Below, piece by piece: positions 1 through 9,343 of a DNA stretch of 64,000 bases. Within the stretch, counting starts at the first letter, position 1, and every line of letters starts with the position of its first letter. Source of the stretch: Puccinia triticina (Eukaryota; Basidiomycota; Pucciniomycetes; Pucciniales; Pucciniaceae); assembly GCF_026914185.1 (NCBI RefSeq), contig NC_070563.1:5787001-5851000 (forward strand). The letters are read 5' to 3'. Made by a program: the position numbers and the translations under genes. The notes under the pieces are model-generated. The model made no database searches. It worked only from the letters and a program-made list of their open reading frames with translations, and was not told where the DNA came from.

Positions 1-1
1 T

Positions 2-413
2 TTCGCGCTTGTCTTTGCCCTTATGGCTCTATGCGGCGTCTCAACGGCCCGACCTACGAGTCTACCTGACCTAACCAAGATAAACATGGACCATCTAACA
101 ACCATCGGAGGCCCCGAGCTAAATGAATACAGTCAGGACTTAACTGATGACATGCCTGATGTTGTCGCCAACCGTGATGGATCCTCTCACAATCACCACC
201 ATCCCTCCCAGCACGGCTCGGTTCACAAGGTCAACCACGGTGAGAAGTATTCCTCCTTAGAGGTGGCGGGAGCCCCTGTTGTCATCAACGACATTGGCCT
301 ACCAGCACCGCACCTGGAGGCTCATGTTGACTACCGTTTACCGAGTAAGTGCTATAACTTAGGTCTCGATGTTCCACGACCTGCTTATCATTCTCAATGC
401 AGAGAGGTTCTAA
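2..413 (+). CDS. secreted protein, 5' end off the window
   Basis: I do not recognise this protein. The frame is open from the left edge and begins with a hydrophobic stretch (FALVFALMALCGVSTA, 2-49) followed by RP, which looks like the core and cleavage region of a signal peptide whose start lies before the window. The mature part is rich in Asp and His (NHHHPSQH) and has no recognisable domain. A consensus donor (GTAAGT) follows base 344 and an acceptor (CAATGCAG) ends at 402. Joining them keeps frame and ends the protein after KRF at the TAA of 411-413. Reading through the donor instead gives a longer tail to 460. A short secreted protein in a rust genome may be an effector, but nothing beyond the leader supports that. 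Confidence 0.5.
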
Positions 414-2374
414 TTGATCAATGTGTTTGCCTCAAACTACAGTATCCATCGAGTGATTGAGCTGGATTCGAATCGGACCCCTCTCTTGCTTCTGGTTAAG
501 CTGCCTCCCACTTTTCCTCTCGCTCAACGTCACCTCCGTTGAAAATTCTCTCTCTATCTATAATTATACTTATTATTATCGACACATGTGTCCACTCTTC
601 TCTGGAAATCCCTGAATATTTTCAATAGCGCTGGTGTTGTTGTTTCCTCTATCTATTTACTTCCCAAGATTGGAAAGCCTAGTCAGTTTCATCAACCCGA
701 TGCTCTGAAAACTCAAGACAGCGTTTGTGATGCATTGCAAGGGTAATATTTTTATCGATTGGCCATTGGGGCCAAGTTGGATTCACATTCTGCAAGAGCA
801 CCGGTCTGCTTTGATTCGAGGGAGAAAAACACGTATCTTGACTCAGAATACTATGCAGTAGCTCCCTTCTTTCATCTGCATACGAGCCCAGAAATTTGTT
901 CCTGGGCAGCGGTTGTTGGCGTGTTTTGACTATCTTTCCAAAGTTGCACCTTCCCCTTTGGCCTATGCCAAGGGCACTCTCGAAGCTATTCGCTCGCAGG
1001 GATTGGGACTTGGATTTCGAACATGTCCCCCCTTTTCCCAAATGCAATCTACAAACATTCGTGTTAACAAGCAGGCAATATTGCGACAATTGCAAGACCT
1101 ACATGTTCTTTTCGATAACATCCAAAATGCAGGTAGCACGGAGCAAGGCCTGATTGACGACATCCGTCTCAGGGTAGCCGCATGGGCCCAATCATTTTGG
1201 CTCAGACTCCTTGATGCCAAGAGAACGGTGTAGGCAGGCTGTCTAAACGGGTCAAGTCGAGTTTTTCCAGCACTAGGCCGACCTGAAGTTGCCAAAAAAG
1301 TCTGCCAATCGAGCCGTCGACATTGGTTTGACTCTGAAGTACGCTATAACAACCTTGACGAGGTGCTTTAGGCTCTAGAAGCCCATGCCGACAAAGAGCC
1401 AAGTACGTCGTCGTCTAAGATTCCCTTGCGCTTGACAAGAACTAATTTGAGCTAAGCCTTGCTTCCAGCTGGCAGGTACTAGCTGAGACTTGATTTCGTG
1501 CCCGCTAGACATCCTCCCATGGCCTTTATGTATGTAACATCACGGCACGGCGAAACTCATGGTTGCCATCAGGGGAGTTGCAGGCTATGCCTCTGACAGC
1601 GAAAGGTGAGCTTGGTATCCAGCCTCCAAGTAAGCATGCAGTGGGCATTGGTTGTAATTGGTCTTCTCAGCTGAAAATCACATCGACTGTTGCCACTGTG
1701 GTGATGACGAATCGATGCGCCACTGCAGCGGCCACACCGGCGCCAGAACGGAATGCAACAACTGCTGCTGACTCGCTTAATAGAATCTGATGAGTTGAAT
1801 GCACCTGTTAAATTGTCCATAGTTTACATTACCAATGACCTTCTGCGCTGTTATTCGAGCCTCCCTGGAAGCAGCTGGAATCGCCTTGGATGGTAATCCC
1901 AATAAGCATCTAAATGCATACACATACAGTAAAATACATTATCATCACGGCTTTTTGGGCTGATTGTAGTGTAGATATCGTGATCTTCGAAGTGCAGAAG
2001 ATGGCTTATGTGTCCAATTGATGAATCTCATGGCCGGAGACTCGGGAGCATGTGCAACATTTGCCGATAGTCAGTTTGCCCTTTAAAAGGCTGACTGTTG
2101 ATGAGCAGACCCTGCCTCATCCGCATCTCAACTCCGCCTTCAAGAAAAAACTTCAGAGCGATTGCCCAACACAAAAGTCCACCCCTCCGTCTCTAGGCAT
2201 CCTTCCTAAAGTCTATTTCTGTTACTGAGCCTGATAGTACTTCCGTCACGTAGGTACCGATGCTTCGTCTTGTCGTTGGTTGCTTGCCAAAGTAGTGTTC
2301 TGAACCTCTGTGCGCTTGAACTCCTCCAATCTTATGTACTTCCTTCACAGATCACCCTCCCCCGAAGTTTCCAA
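414..2374. other. no secure gene; possible exon at 909-1233
   Basis: Both strands have only short, poorly supported frames. The best candidate is plus-strand 909-1233. It follows an acceptor-like CCTGGGCAG and encodes a helical-looking stretch containing ILRQLQDLHVLFDNIQNA, ending at a stop at 1231-1233. A preceding exon around 672-740 is possible. No domain is recognised. The rest, to 2374, shows nothing I can name. Confidence 0.25.
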
Positions 2375-2689
2375 ATGCAGTTCTCCGCGATGCGAATGGC
2401 GCCACTTTCGATCTTGGTTATCGTTCTTGTCACTTTGGCTTGGACATCGCAATCCCGTCAGTTACGCCCTGCAAAGTACTCGTACCAACAGCTTCCAAAC
2501 AGGTTTTGGAGACGAAGAGTGCACATGATGGACAGGGACTCATTCGTCAGTGGCGATAGCTCCCTCGGCATTACAACCGGCGTCGAGAACTTCTCCCAGG
2601 ACGAAACCCGAGATCCCGACGATTTTTCTGACCCCCGCGGCTTGGCTGAGGTTCATGCAACGTTTGTACGGGCCATACCCATCCAGTAA
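2375..2689 (+). CDS. small secreted protein candidate (104 aa)
   Basis: The frame also extends upstream to 2270, but I chose the ATG at 2375 because a strong signal-peptide core (MAPLSILVIVLVTLAWTSQS) begins seven codons later. The mature part is basic first (RQLRPAKYSYQQLPNRFWRR) and acidic later (DETRDPDDFSDPRG). It has no cysteine-rich pattern and no domain I recognise. The single exon ends at TAA. It is the right size for a rust secreted effector candidate, which is inference only. Spurious translation of a TE-free spacer is the alternative. Confidence 0.45.
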   Translation: MQFSAMRMAPLSILVIVLVTLAWTSQSRQLRPAKYSYQQLPNRFWRRRVHMMDRDSFVSGDSSLGITTGVENFSQDETRDPDDFSDPRGLAEVHATFVRAIPIQ

Positions 2690-3312
2690 CGCGCGCTTGG
2701 CAGATCTTTCCTTTCTTGCTTCCAGCGGAAAGGCTTTATCCCCCTGTACAATTAGAAAACAATATCTTTGGCTCACACATTTCTGCCTGCACTTCCATTA
2801 CCCTTTTGTTATTTATGTATCTATTTGAATGCGACCGGGTTCGGTATTCTAAAGCACGCTAGTTGACTGGATTTCTCTTTTATAACCACCGTAGTCAACA
2901 TACAAGCGACACTATTCATTATCAGCACTTTATTTTGCTCTTAGTTAAACGCCTGTGCTTTGCTTCTTTTCCATCTATGTACAGAGAGAAAGTCGCTTGC
3001 TTTCTCAGCGACGTGCTCAATGAAACAACCCCTGTTAGTCCGCCAAAACCCCAGTCTGCTATTTTCAGCTCTTGTTCTTTGGAGAATGGTTATGGTAGTC
3101 TTATGTTATCATCAGGGTGGACAGTATTTCCATCAAAATTATAGGAAATGAGATTTTTTTGTGGGAAATCGAGCACCCCTTGAATTAGATCATACAAGCG
3201 AGTTTTCCTTTAAAGTTTAATAGCATTGAGATTGAGAAGGTTAGTTTCTCAACAGAGCAGAGTTGAACGCCGTCAGGTTAAAACTGCATACTGAGGAAAC
3301 CTAACTGCCAAC
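2690..3312. other. intergenic, no gene seen
   Basis: Contains only short frames without recognisable domains. It lies between the 3' ends of the secreted-protein candidate and the convergent MFS gene, so it probably holds both 3' UTRs. Confidence 0.4.
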
Positions 3313-6300
3313 TCAAGTGATTGGTTTGGGGCATTTGCTATTACCGACTAGCACCAATGGGGAATCCGATTTTTTCCTTTGCAGAGATTGCTGATATTCG
3401 GCTTGAAGCTTAGCATCTTCCAACGGACGATCGACCGATTTGGTTTTGATAAAGAAGAAGGTGCAAAGCAAGGACATGGCCGCTAGCCCAGTCGAAAACA
3501 GGAAGACAGCCCGGAATGCACTTCGGTATGCGCTGATCAACTGGGCCCTCTGGTTGCTTTGATCAGCCAATCCGTCAAGGATAGCGAGAGGTGAGTCCAA
3601 GATCTGGGAAATAAGCTGGGTCTCAAAGCCTTGCCTCTCGAGAATGTGCTTAGCTTTGTTGTTGCTAGGAAACCATCCGTTATTTAAAAAACATATCAGT
3701 GAATGTCACATGAAGTGAAAAGAGTGAATATGTTATTCAAACCGCGTACAGAATCGCTCCCGAGACTGATAAGCCAACCGTCGCAACTATGTCCGATCAA
3801 GAATTGAAGGCAATGATGAAATCACGAGTAAGGACTATCTTTGATGAAGGAGAGCTAAACAGCAATTGCAAATGATTGCTAGACCGTGACTAACATAGGT
3901 ACCTGAAAAATCCGCGGGCAGCAGTCACTACTGAGGCATCTCGTCTCTCTACAGCACCTTGTATTGCAATAAGCGATGATTGAAAAGTCTGTGAGGTGAC
4001 GAATTGAAAACCAAGTCGGTTTCGGAGATGGAGCTTTCTCTGGAGATGATGCAATCACTAACACATCCGATTCCAACTCCTGTTGGTTCATCCGAACGCA
4101 GAAGGTCAACATCATGTGGTGGGTCGGAATTATTCTAAGAGAAAATCTGACGGTTGAACATCAAATTGGGTTCTACTTACCGGTTAAGATGCTGTAAGAT
4201 AGCTGTCGAGCCAAGTTGGAGTTCTCATGAAGCGTCGAAATCAAGCTAAGTCCTATCAACGAAACAAAGAATTAATCATCTTAGCAGGCCGTTTATCATT
4301 CTAAGAGTAAACTCGCTACAAAATTACCAGCTGTCCAGATCGCCCATCCAGAAAGTATAGAGACCTGAAAACAACTTTCAATCAACAATTGCTATTCGAA
4401 GGGCGCCAATGATTTTCAAGCTGACCCTGTAGTTTCCTGTCCACGTGATAACGAGGCCGCTAAGAGTACTCGTGAACGCTATCGAGGGGACAACATAAAT
4501 TAGTCAGCACTGTCTAGACATCCCTGCAAATATTGATTGTTCTCAACTTACTTTGGCTGACGGTGATTGGAATCAATAAGCATGCGCTTTTGAGCGGGGA
4601 ATAGCCGTAAATCAGTTGATAGAACTGAGGCAAGTAGAATGAAAGGCTTAAGGCAGCCCAACCGTTCACAGCTTGTGTTACCAGTACGCCGCAAACGATT
4701 GTCGATTTGAAGATTCGAACTAGATATAAGCGGTAATCAATGGTCTATCACATATGTTTGGCTTGAGGTGCTGTTTTCTTCAGTTGGGCTTACGCGGCAT
4801 GACTGGGATTGAGGCAAATTTCCATTCCCAAATCCAGAAAAGGCCGGCAGCCAGAGCCGAAAAGCATACCGGAACGATTACTTGTCGAGACAGCCAGGGG
4901 TATGTTACGCCCGCCCAAGTAAATCCCAGCTAGATATTCAGAAATGAAGCGGTAGATTAACGAGTTAAACCCAAGTCTTTAAGCCTTTATGAAAATTTCA
5001 TACGATGAATAAGCATGAGCTGATAAGCGTTAGAGCTGAGCCGATGAAATCCATTTGGGCCAGTTTCCTAATGTAATGCAAGTAGGAATGAAGCGCAACA
5101 TAAGCTCGTCAGCGTCAGAGTTTTGGGAAGTAAGCTGTCACTCGAATGCATCATACGTTTTCCAACTACCAGAAACCTTCTTCAAAGGCATGAAAAATAT
5201 TGCAGCGAGAGCGCATAGGACGGCTAACGGCATGTTGATGCGAAAAATCCAACGCCTTTTGAAAGTAGGAACACGATTCAGTTCACGTCTCCTAATACCC
5301 CATGAATGGAAAACTGACCAGCGACTTCCATGTGAAAAAGAAGCGCCAAGTACGGGTCCGATTCCATTTGATAGTGCAGTCGCAGCGCCCTGGAGAAGGA
5401 AATCGACAAGGAGAAGTAAGACACGCGGCAATGCGCTTAAAAAGTCAAGATAAGCTGACCAAGATGCCTTGGTATTTACCTCTGTCTCGTAGAGACACCA
5501 CGTCTGACACAATTACTTGCGCAACCGTCACCAGCCCCCCACCCCCGATGCCTGAAATAGCTCGGAAGATGACTTAAACATTCAACGGTCAACGAAGAAA
5601 GAAATGAGATAGGCGCCCCATTAGTCCCGCAATGCGTAGTTTTGTAAGCGGGGGTACTCACTCAGTTGGTTGGCGCTGGTGGCTAGCGACGAAGCCAGAG
5701 ACCCCAGAAAAAAAACCACCAGTAATGCCAGCAGGACGACCTTCCGTGACCACACGTCCGAAAGATGACCTGAGGGGTGAGGGAGAGATTCGAAAAGAAA
5801 CAAGGAATGAGGGTATGAACTTGTTTAAGAACGCAAGGAAGGATAGAAACTGCGTTCTTGAAGGGAGAACTCAACTGTAGAGTAATTGGCAAGACGAGGA
5901 GGTGACATAGTATGAGCTTGCGATCCAGCTGCTCGTCGAGCCCGCATTCAGGTCCGCCGAGACTGCCGGCAGGGCGATAGCCAAGCTTGTGTAGTCGAGC
6001 AGGGAGCAAACATCGGTAAGGCAACAGGCCAAAAAGACCTGCATGTTAACGTATCGAAATGATTTTTCTTGGTCAGTACATCGGCACAAGAGACTGCACG
6101 CGGCAGAAGAGACCACAGTCCTGGAAACACTGCTGACAACATACACTGATAATTTTTCTCGGGGGTAATCGAATGGACTACATTCGACACAAAGATAGTG
6201 GTCAATGTTTGAGGAGGTGAATCGATTGGCAGTCTATCGCCGCGAGAAAAGGTAGTTGGAGATACATACCTGGTCGGTCAACTCATGGCTTTTCTCCCCC

Positions 6301-6377
6301 GCGGTGGACTGTCCCCCTGTTGGCTCTCTGATGCGCGGAGCCTTTCCGAGTGGATTCGAGTTGTGCAAGGCTGCCAT
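3313..6377 (-). CDS. MFS transporter, DHA2 (14-TM drug:H+ antiporter) type, multi-exon
   Basis: A plasma- or vacuolar-membrane proton-coupled exporter of the DHA2 family by motif; the substrate cannot be told. Exons I can join: 6377-6270 (36-aa polar N-terminus), 6038-5876 (TM1, [12 protein letters not shown], then [12 protein letters not shown]), 5769-5662 (HLSDVWSRK motif and TM3), 5572-5460 ([17 protein letters not shown], then [10 protein letters not shown]), 5389-5319 ([15 protein letters not shown]) and from 5255 ([12 protein letters not shown]). All joins keep frame and recreate the DHA2 signature order. Further exons lie at 4.8-4.9 kb ([11 protein letters not shown]) and 3600-3313 (last TM and cytosolic tail, stop at 3313). 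The exons between 5.1 and 3.6 kb were not fully resolved. Oddity: the first Gly of motif A is Ser (SHLSD). Introns are 63-231 nt where measured. Confidence 0.88.
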
Positions 6378-7339
6378 CGGAACGGTTCTGGGCTGAAAGC
6401 GGATGCGGCTGAGTGAGGGTGTGATCTCTTTGTGGGAGCAGATCACCAGCCTTCGTCATCCGCCCAGCTCTGATCGCCTCGGCTTGGCTGCAGATAATGA
6501 CCCAAATGGGCCGCCATAACTTCCCACCGTCAACAACAACCTTTTGCAACCACCTCATCTCACGAGTCACATGAAAACACCCCTCATCGCACTACTCAAT
6601 CTCGCCTATCTTTATATGCGCTGCAAATGAAAAACAGCTTGTCTGAATTGCATGCGGGCGTGGCTAGATAATAGTTTGTAGGAGGATTTTTAAGGAAATT
6701 TTAAACATCAGATGTGGTGAAAGTCATCAGGAGTGTTGCATGTCCATTCCCCAGGATGACCATGCCGAACTGACCTTACTTCGCTTCAGGATTGGCCTGG
6801 CCAAAAGCTTGCAGCCAACGGGAGGTTGATACAACACACGCCACGCACTTCTTCGTTCCTCGCGTTCTCCACAATCATCTTTCAAGAGTCTCATCGCAGG
6901 ACTCATTGGTCTCACCCGCACTCAATCCAGTCACCTGGAGTCACCTGGTCTATAGACCCCCGCTGTTCCCCTCGCGAAAGCGAACAATCAGGGAGGCAGC
7001 CGCAGCCAAGCAGTCGGCGGCTGCGAAACCACCCCTGGACTCTAGTAACAAGCATCAGACAACACATCCACTTGCACAGGTTTTCACATCTTGCTTTGTT
7101 TTTCCGGAAATTACCAATTTACTATTAACTGAAAGGAGTGGTGCAGTAAGTTGACGATGGATAAATATGTATGACAAGAATATATCGAGGACAACGTTCA
7201 GGGCAGTGGTTTGGGGCGAGGATGAGGAAGTATGCAGGTGTGCTACCGAAAAGGAAGTTCGCTATCTTCGTTGGACCCGTCCGCCCTTCGAAAATTGTCG
7301 ACAGTAAGATCAATGACTGTTCGCTGTCCGACCTCGTCC
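6378..7339. other. MFS 5' flank and spacer
   Basis: Presumably holds the promoter of the minus-strand MFS gene. Short frames at 6792-7154 on the plus strand show no domain or leader. I see no repeat or RNA gene here. Confidence 0.35.
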
Positions 7340-7516
7340 TTAATGTGAGTTACGATGATCACAATGTCCGGTGACCTGGCAACTTCCAGTCACCCTCCCG
7401 GTCGCCAGGTCTGGCGAGCCGCGAGGGGTAATAATTACGCCCAAAGTTAATTGGGCGGCCGCGATCATGACGAAGAGGAGAACTAATGGGGATCCGATTC
7501 CATGGAAGGTCTGCAT
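7340..7516 (-). CDS. possible short secreted peptide (58 aa)
   Basis: From the ATG at 7516 the frame reads a short polar start, a hydrophobic core (SPLVLLFVMIAAAQLTLG) and a 30-residue tail with two Cys and several His, ending at 7340. The shape is that of a secreted peptide or the first exon of one. There is no supporting domain, and a donor-like GTAACT lies near the end. It could equally be chance. Confidence 0.25.
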   Translation of the reverse strand: MQTFHGIGSPLVLLFVMIAAAQLTLGVIITPRGSPDLATGRVTGSCQVTGHCDHRNSH

Positions 7517-7899
7517 CCTGATAATCTTCAAGTCTTCTCGGATTAGGGGTAAGCCGGATTTGCGGACCACAGGAACATGGGCGCAGGAAGAAGAATTAGC
7601 CAACGCTTGCATTCATGGATCAAGAACACGAGATGGCTTACGAATAAGTCTTTCGTTGATTGGTTTGTAGCTGCCTAAAAGCGCCTGACTTCGTTATAAT
7701 TTCCCGAAAGAGTGAGGGCGAGCTTATTGCTGTAGGGTAATGAATGATTGTGGCAATATCCGGCAAACAGTTGCGAGCTGATGTTATCTGAGGCTCAAGA
7801 GTGACGAAACCTTCCGGCTTTTATGCTCTTTTATGTCCCCAAGAAGCTACCCGATGTCACCTCGTCCGGAGCGCAGATCTCCGTTACGACACGCTAGCT
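7517..7899. other. spacer before the LINE, no gene seen
   Basis: No convincing frame, repeat or RNA gene. It is the 5' flank of the LINE insertion. I could not find a target-site duplication matching the sequence after the poly(A) tail. Confidence 0.3.
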
Positions 7900-7976
7900 C
7901 GGCGCGTGGGGTGGTGTTTTTTGTGGTTCGCGTCGTGCTGTGACGCGAACCACAAAAAACACCACCCCACGCGCCG
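7900..7976. repeat. perfect 35-bp fold-back at the 5' end of the LINE
   Basis: Left arm 7900-7934 and right arm 7942-7976 are exact reverse complements, separated by a 7-nt loop (gtgctgt). The right arm runs into the LINE 5' UTR, so the left arm looks like an inverted copy of the first bases of the element. A GC-rich stem of this length would fold strongly in RNA or single-stranded DNA. Confidence 0.9.
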
Positions 7977-8056
7977 AAAATTCCACAAATCACCACCCCC
8001 TCCCCCCAATAATCAGAAAAGCTCTCTTCCCTTCCCCCCTTCCTTCCGGGCAGCTC

Positions 8057-9343
8057 ATGCTTCCCGCCCACCGCCCCCCCGACCCACCTCGAGGCGCGCC
8101 AAACGCAGGCGACTCGGAGATGATGGACGACCTGGAGGTCCGACTTCCGCCCCGCCCGGTCACTCAACCCCCCGCATCCAGCCTTCACATCCTGCTCACC
8201 AAGGCACTTGGCGAACGCGACGCGAATGGCGCGGTTTTGTTGGACGCGAAATTCGTGGACCTATTGCTGGAACTCTCGACGAACAACGAGAGGATGATTC
8301 ACCGCCTCGAGGCCACCATCGATCAGCTCAACGCCAAGATGGATGCCAAGGTTGATCCGATCATCGAACGCATGGCGGCGTTCGAGAAACTCTTGAAGAG
8401 CGGGCCCAAACCCGGGACAAGCTTAGGAAAGTCCTTCGCGTCTGCCGCGTCGACCAATCTTGATGGTTCTATCCATGCGCCGCCGACGCTTGCTGGTCTG
8501 ATCGCCGCGCCAACGACGCGTCCCCCACCCAAACAAGTTCTGGCATCGCTGAAACCGAAGCGGGTCATCATCCACTCCAACCCGGCGAATACAACCTTGA
8601 AAGATGTACCCAGCGCCTATTTGGTTCAGAAGACGAACGAGACCCTCCTCGGTCTTGAAGCACGAGTTGATGGGGAGGCTGTCGCGGTCCGAGGAGTCAG
8701 CATGCTCCCATCCGGTGACGTTTCATTTTACACGAAGAACAAGTCTCACCAGAAGTGGCTCATGGACAACAAACACGTGTGGTCCAAAGCAGTTCACCCC
8801 GATCTTGAGGCAACTCCTAGCACGTATTCGATCATGGCGCACGGAGTTCCTAAGTCCTTTGACATCAGCAAGCCTGTTAACCTCGCCTTGCTGGCCTCCG
8901 AAAACAATTTCCAGGCGACCGACTTAGCCCGCGTCCGCTGGATGGGATCGAACGAGCCGTCGGCCAAGAAGGCCGGCTCCTTGGTGTTGGCTTTCACCAA
9001 CAAGGATTTGGCTCGCCGACTTCAAAATTCAGGGATCTTCCTGAACTACGACTACCATCGAACCGAGTGTTTCAAGCCGAGGCCCCCTCAATGCTTCAAA
9101 TGCCTGAGAATGGGACACTTCGGTAAATGGTGTCGTGAGCCGGCGCGATGCGCTAAATGCGCGTGTAGCCACCCGACAAATGAATGCCCAGAAGGCATCG
9201 GCGGCGTCAAGACTTGCATCCTCTGCCAAGAAGGCATCAAGAACAAGCTAGAAGGCATCACCAACGCCGACCACACCCCTTTCAACATGGCCTGCCCCTT
9301 CAAGAAGGCCTGGTTCGACAAAAAACGCCCCCCCTCTCAATGA
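8057..9343 (+). CDS. LINE ORF1, gag-like zinc-knuckle protein (428 aa)
   Basis: The RNA-binding ORF1 protein of the LINE. I start it at the first in-frame ATG, 8057; the open frame reaches back to 7940 but only through a GTG. The N-terminal half contains a coiled-coil-like stretch (NNERMIHRLEATIDQLNAKM) and Pro-rich segments. The C-terminus has CCHC knuckles: CFKCLRMGHFGKWC (CX2CX4HX4C), CAKCACSHPTNEC (CX2CX3HX4C) and a third, spaced-out CILC...H...C. It ends at the TGA of 9341-9343, which overlaps the ORF2 ATG. It would package element RNA and chaperone reverse transcription. Confidence 0.88.
   Translation: MLPAHRPPDPPRGAPNAGDSEMMDDLEVRLPPRPVTQPPASSLHILLTKALGERDANGAVLLDAKFVDLLLELSTNNERMIHRLEATIDQLNAKMDAKVDPIIERMAAFEKLLKSGPKPGTSLGKSFASAASTNLDGSIHAPPTLAGLIAAPTTRPPPKQVLASLKPKRVIIHSNPANTTLKDVPSAYLVQKTNETLLGLEARVDGEAVAVRGVSMLPSGDVSFYTKNKSHQKWLMDNKHVWSKAVHPDLEATPSTYSIMAHGVPKSFDISKPVNLALLASENNFQATDLARVRWMGSNEPSAKKAGSLVLAFTNKDLARRLQNSGIFLNYDYHRTECFKPRPPQCFKCLRMGHFGKWCREPARCAKCACSHPTNECPEGIGGVKTCILCQEGIKNKLEGITNADHTPFNMACPFKKAWFDKKRPPSQ

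Noticed and set aside
7847..8355. Frames on both strands over the LINE 5' end
   Set aside because: Shadows of ORF1 and of the fold-back.
9184..9339. N-terminal extension of LINE ORF2 (MPRRHRRRQDLHPL...)
   Set aside because: It translates the ORF1 zinc-knuckle region in another frame and is Arg/His-biased. The ATG at 9340 fits the known ORF1/ORF2 overlap.
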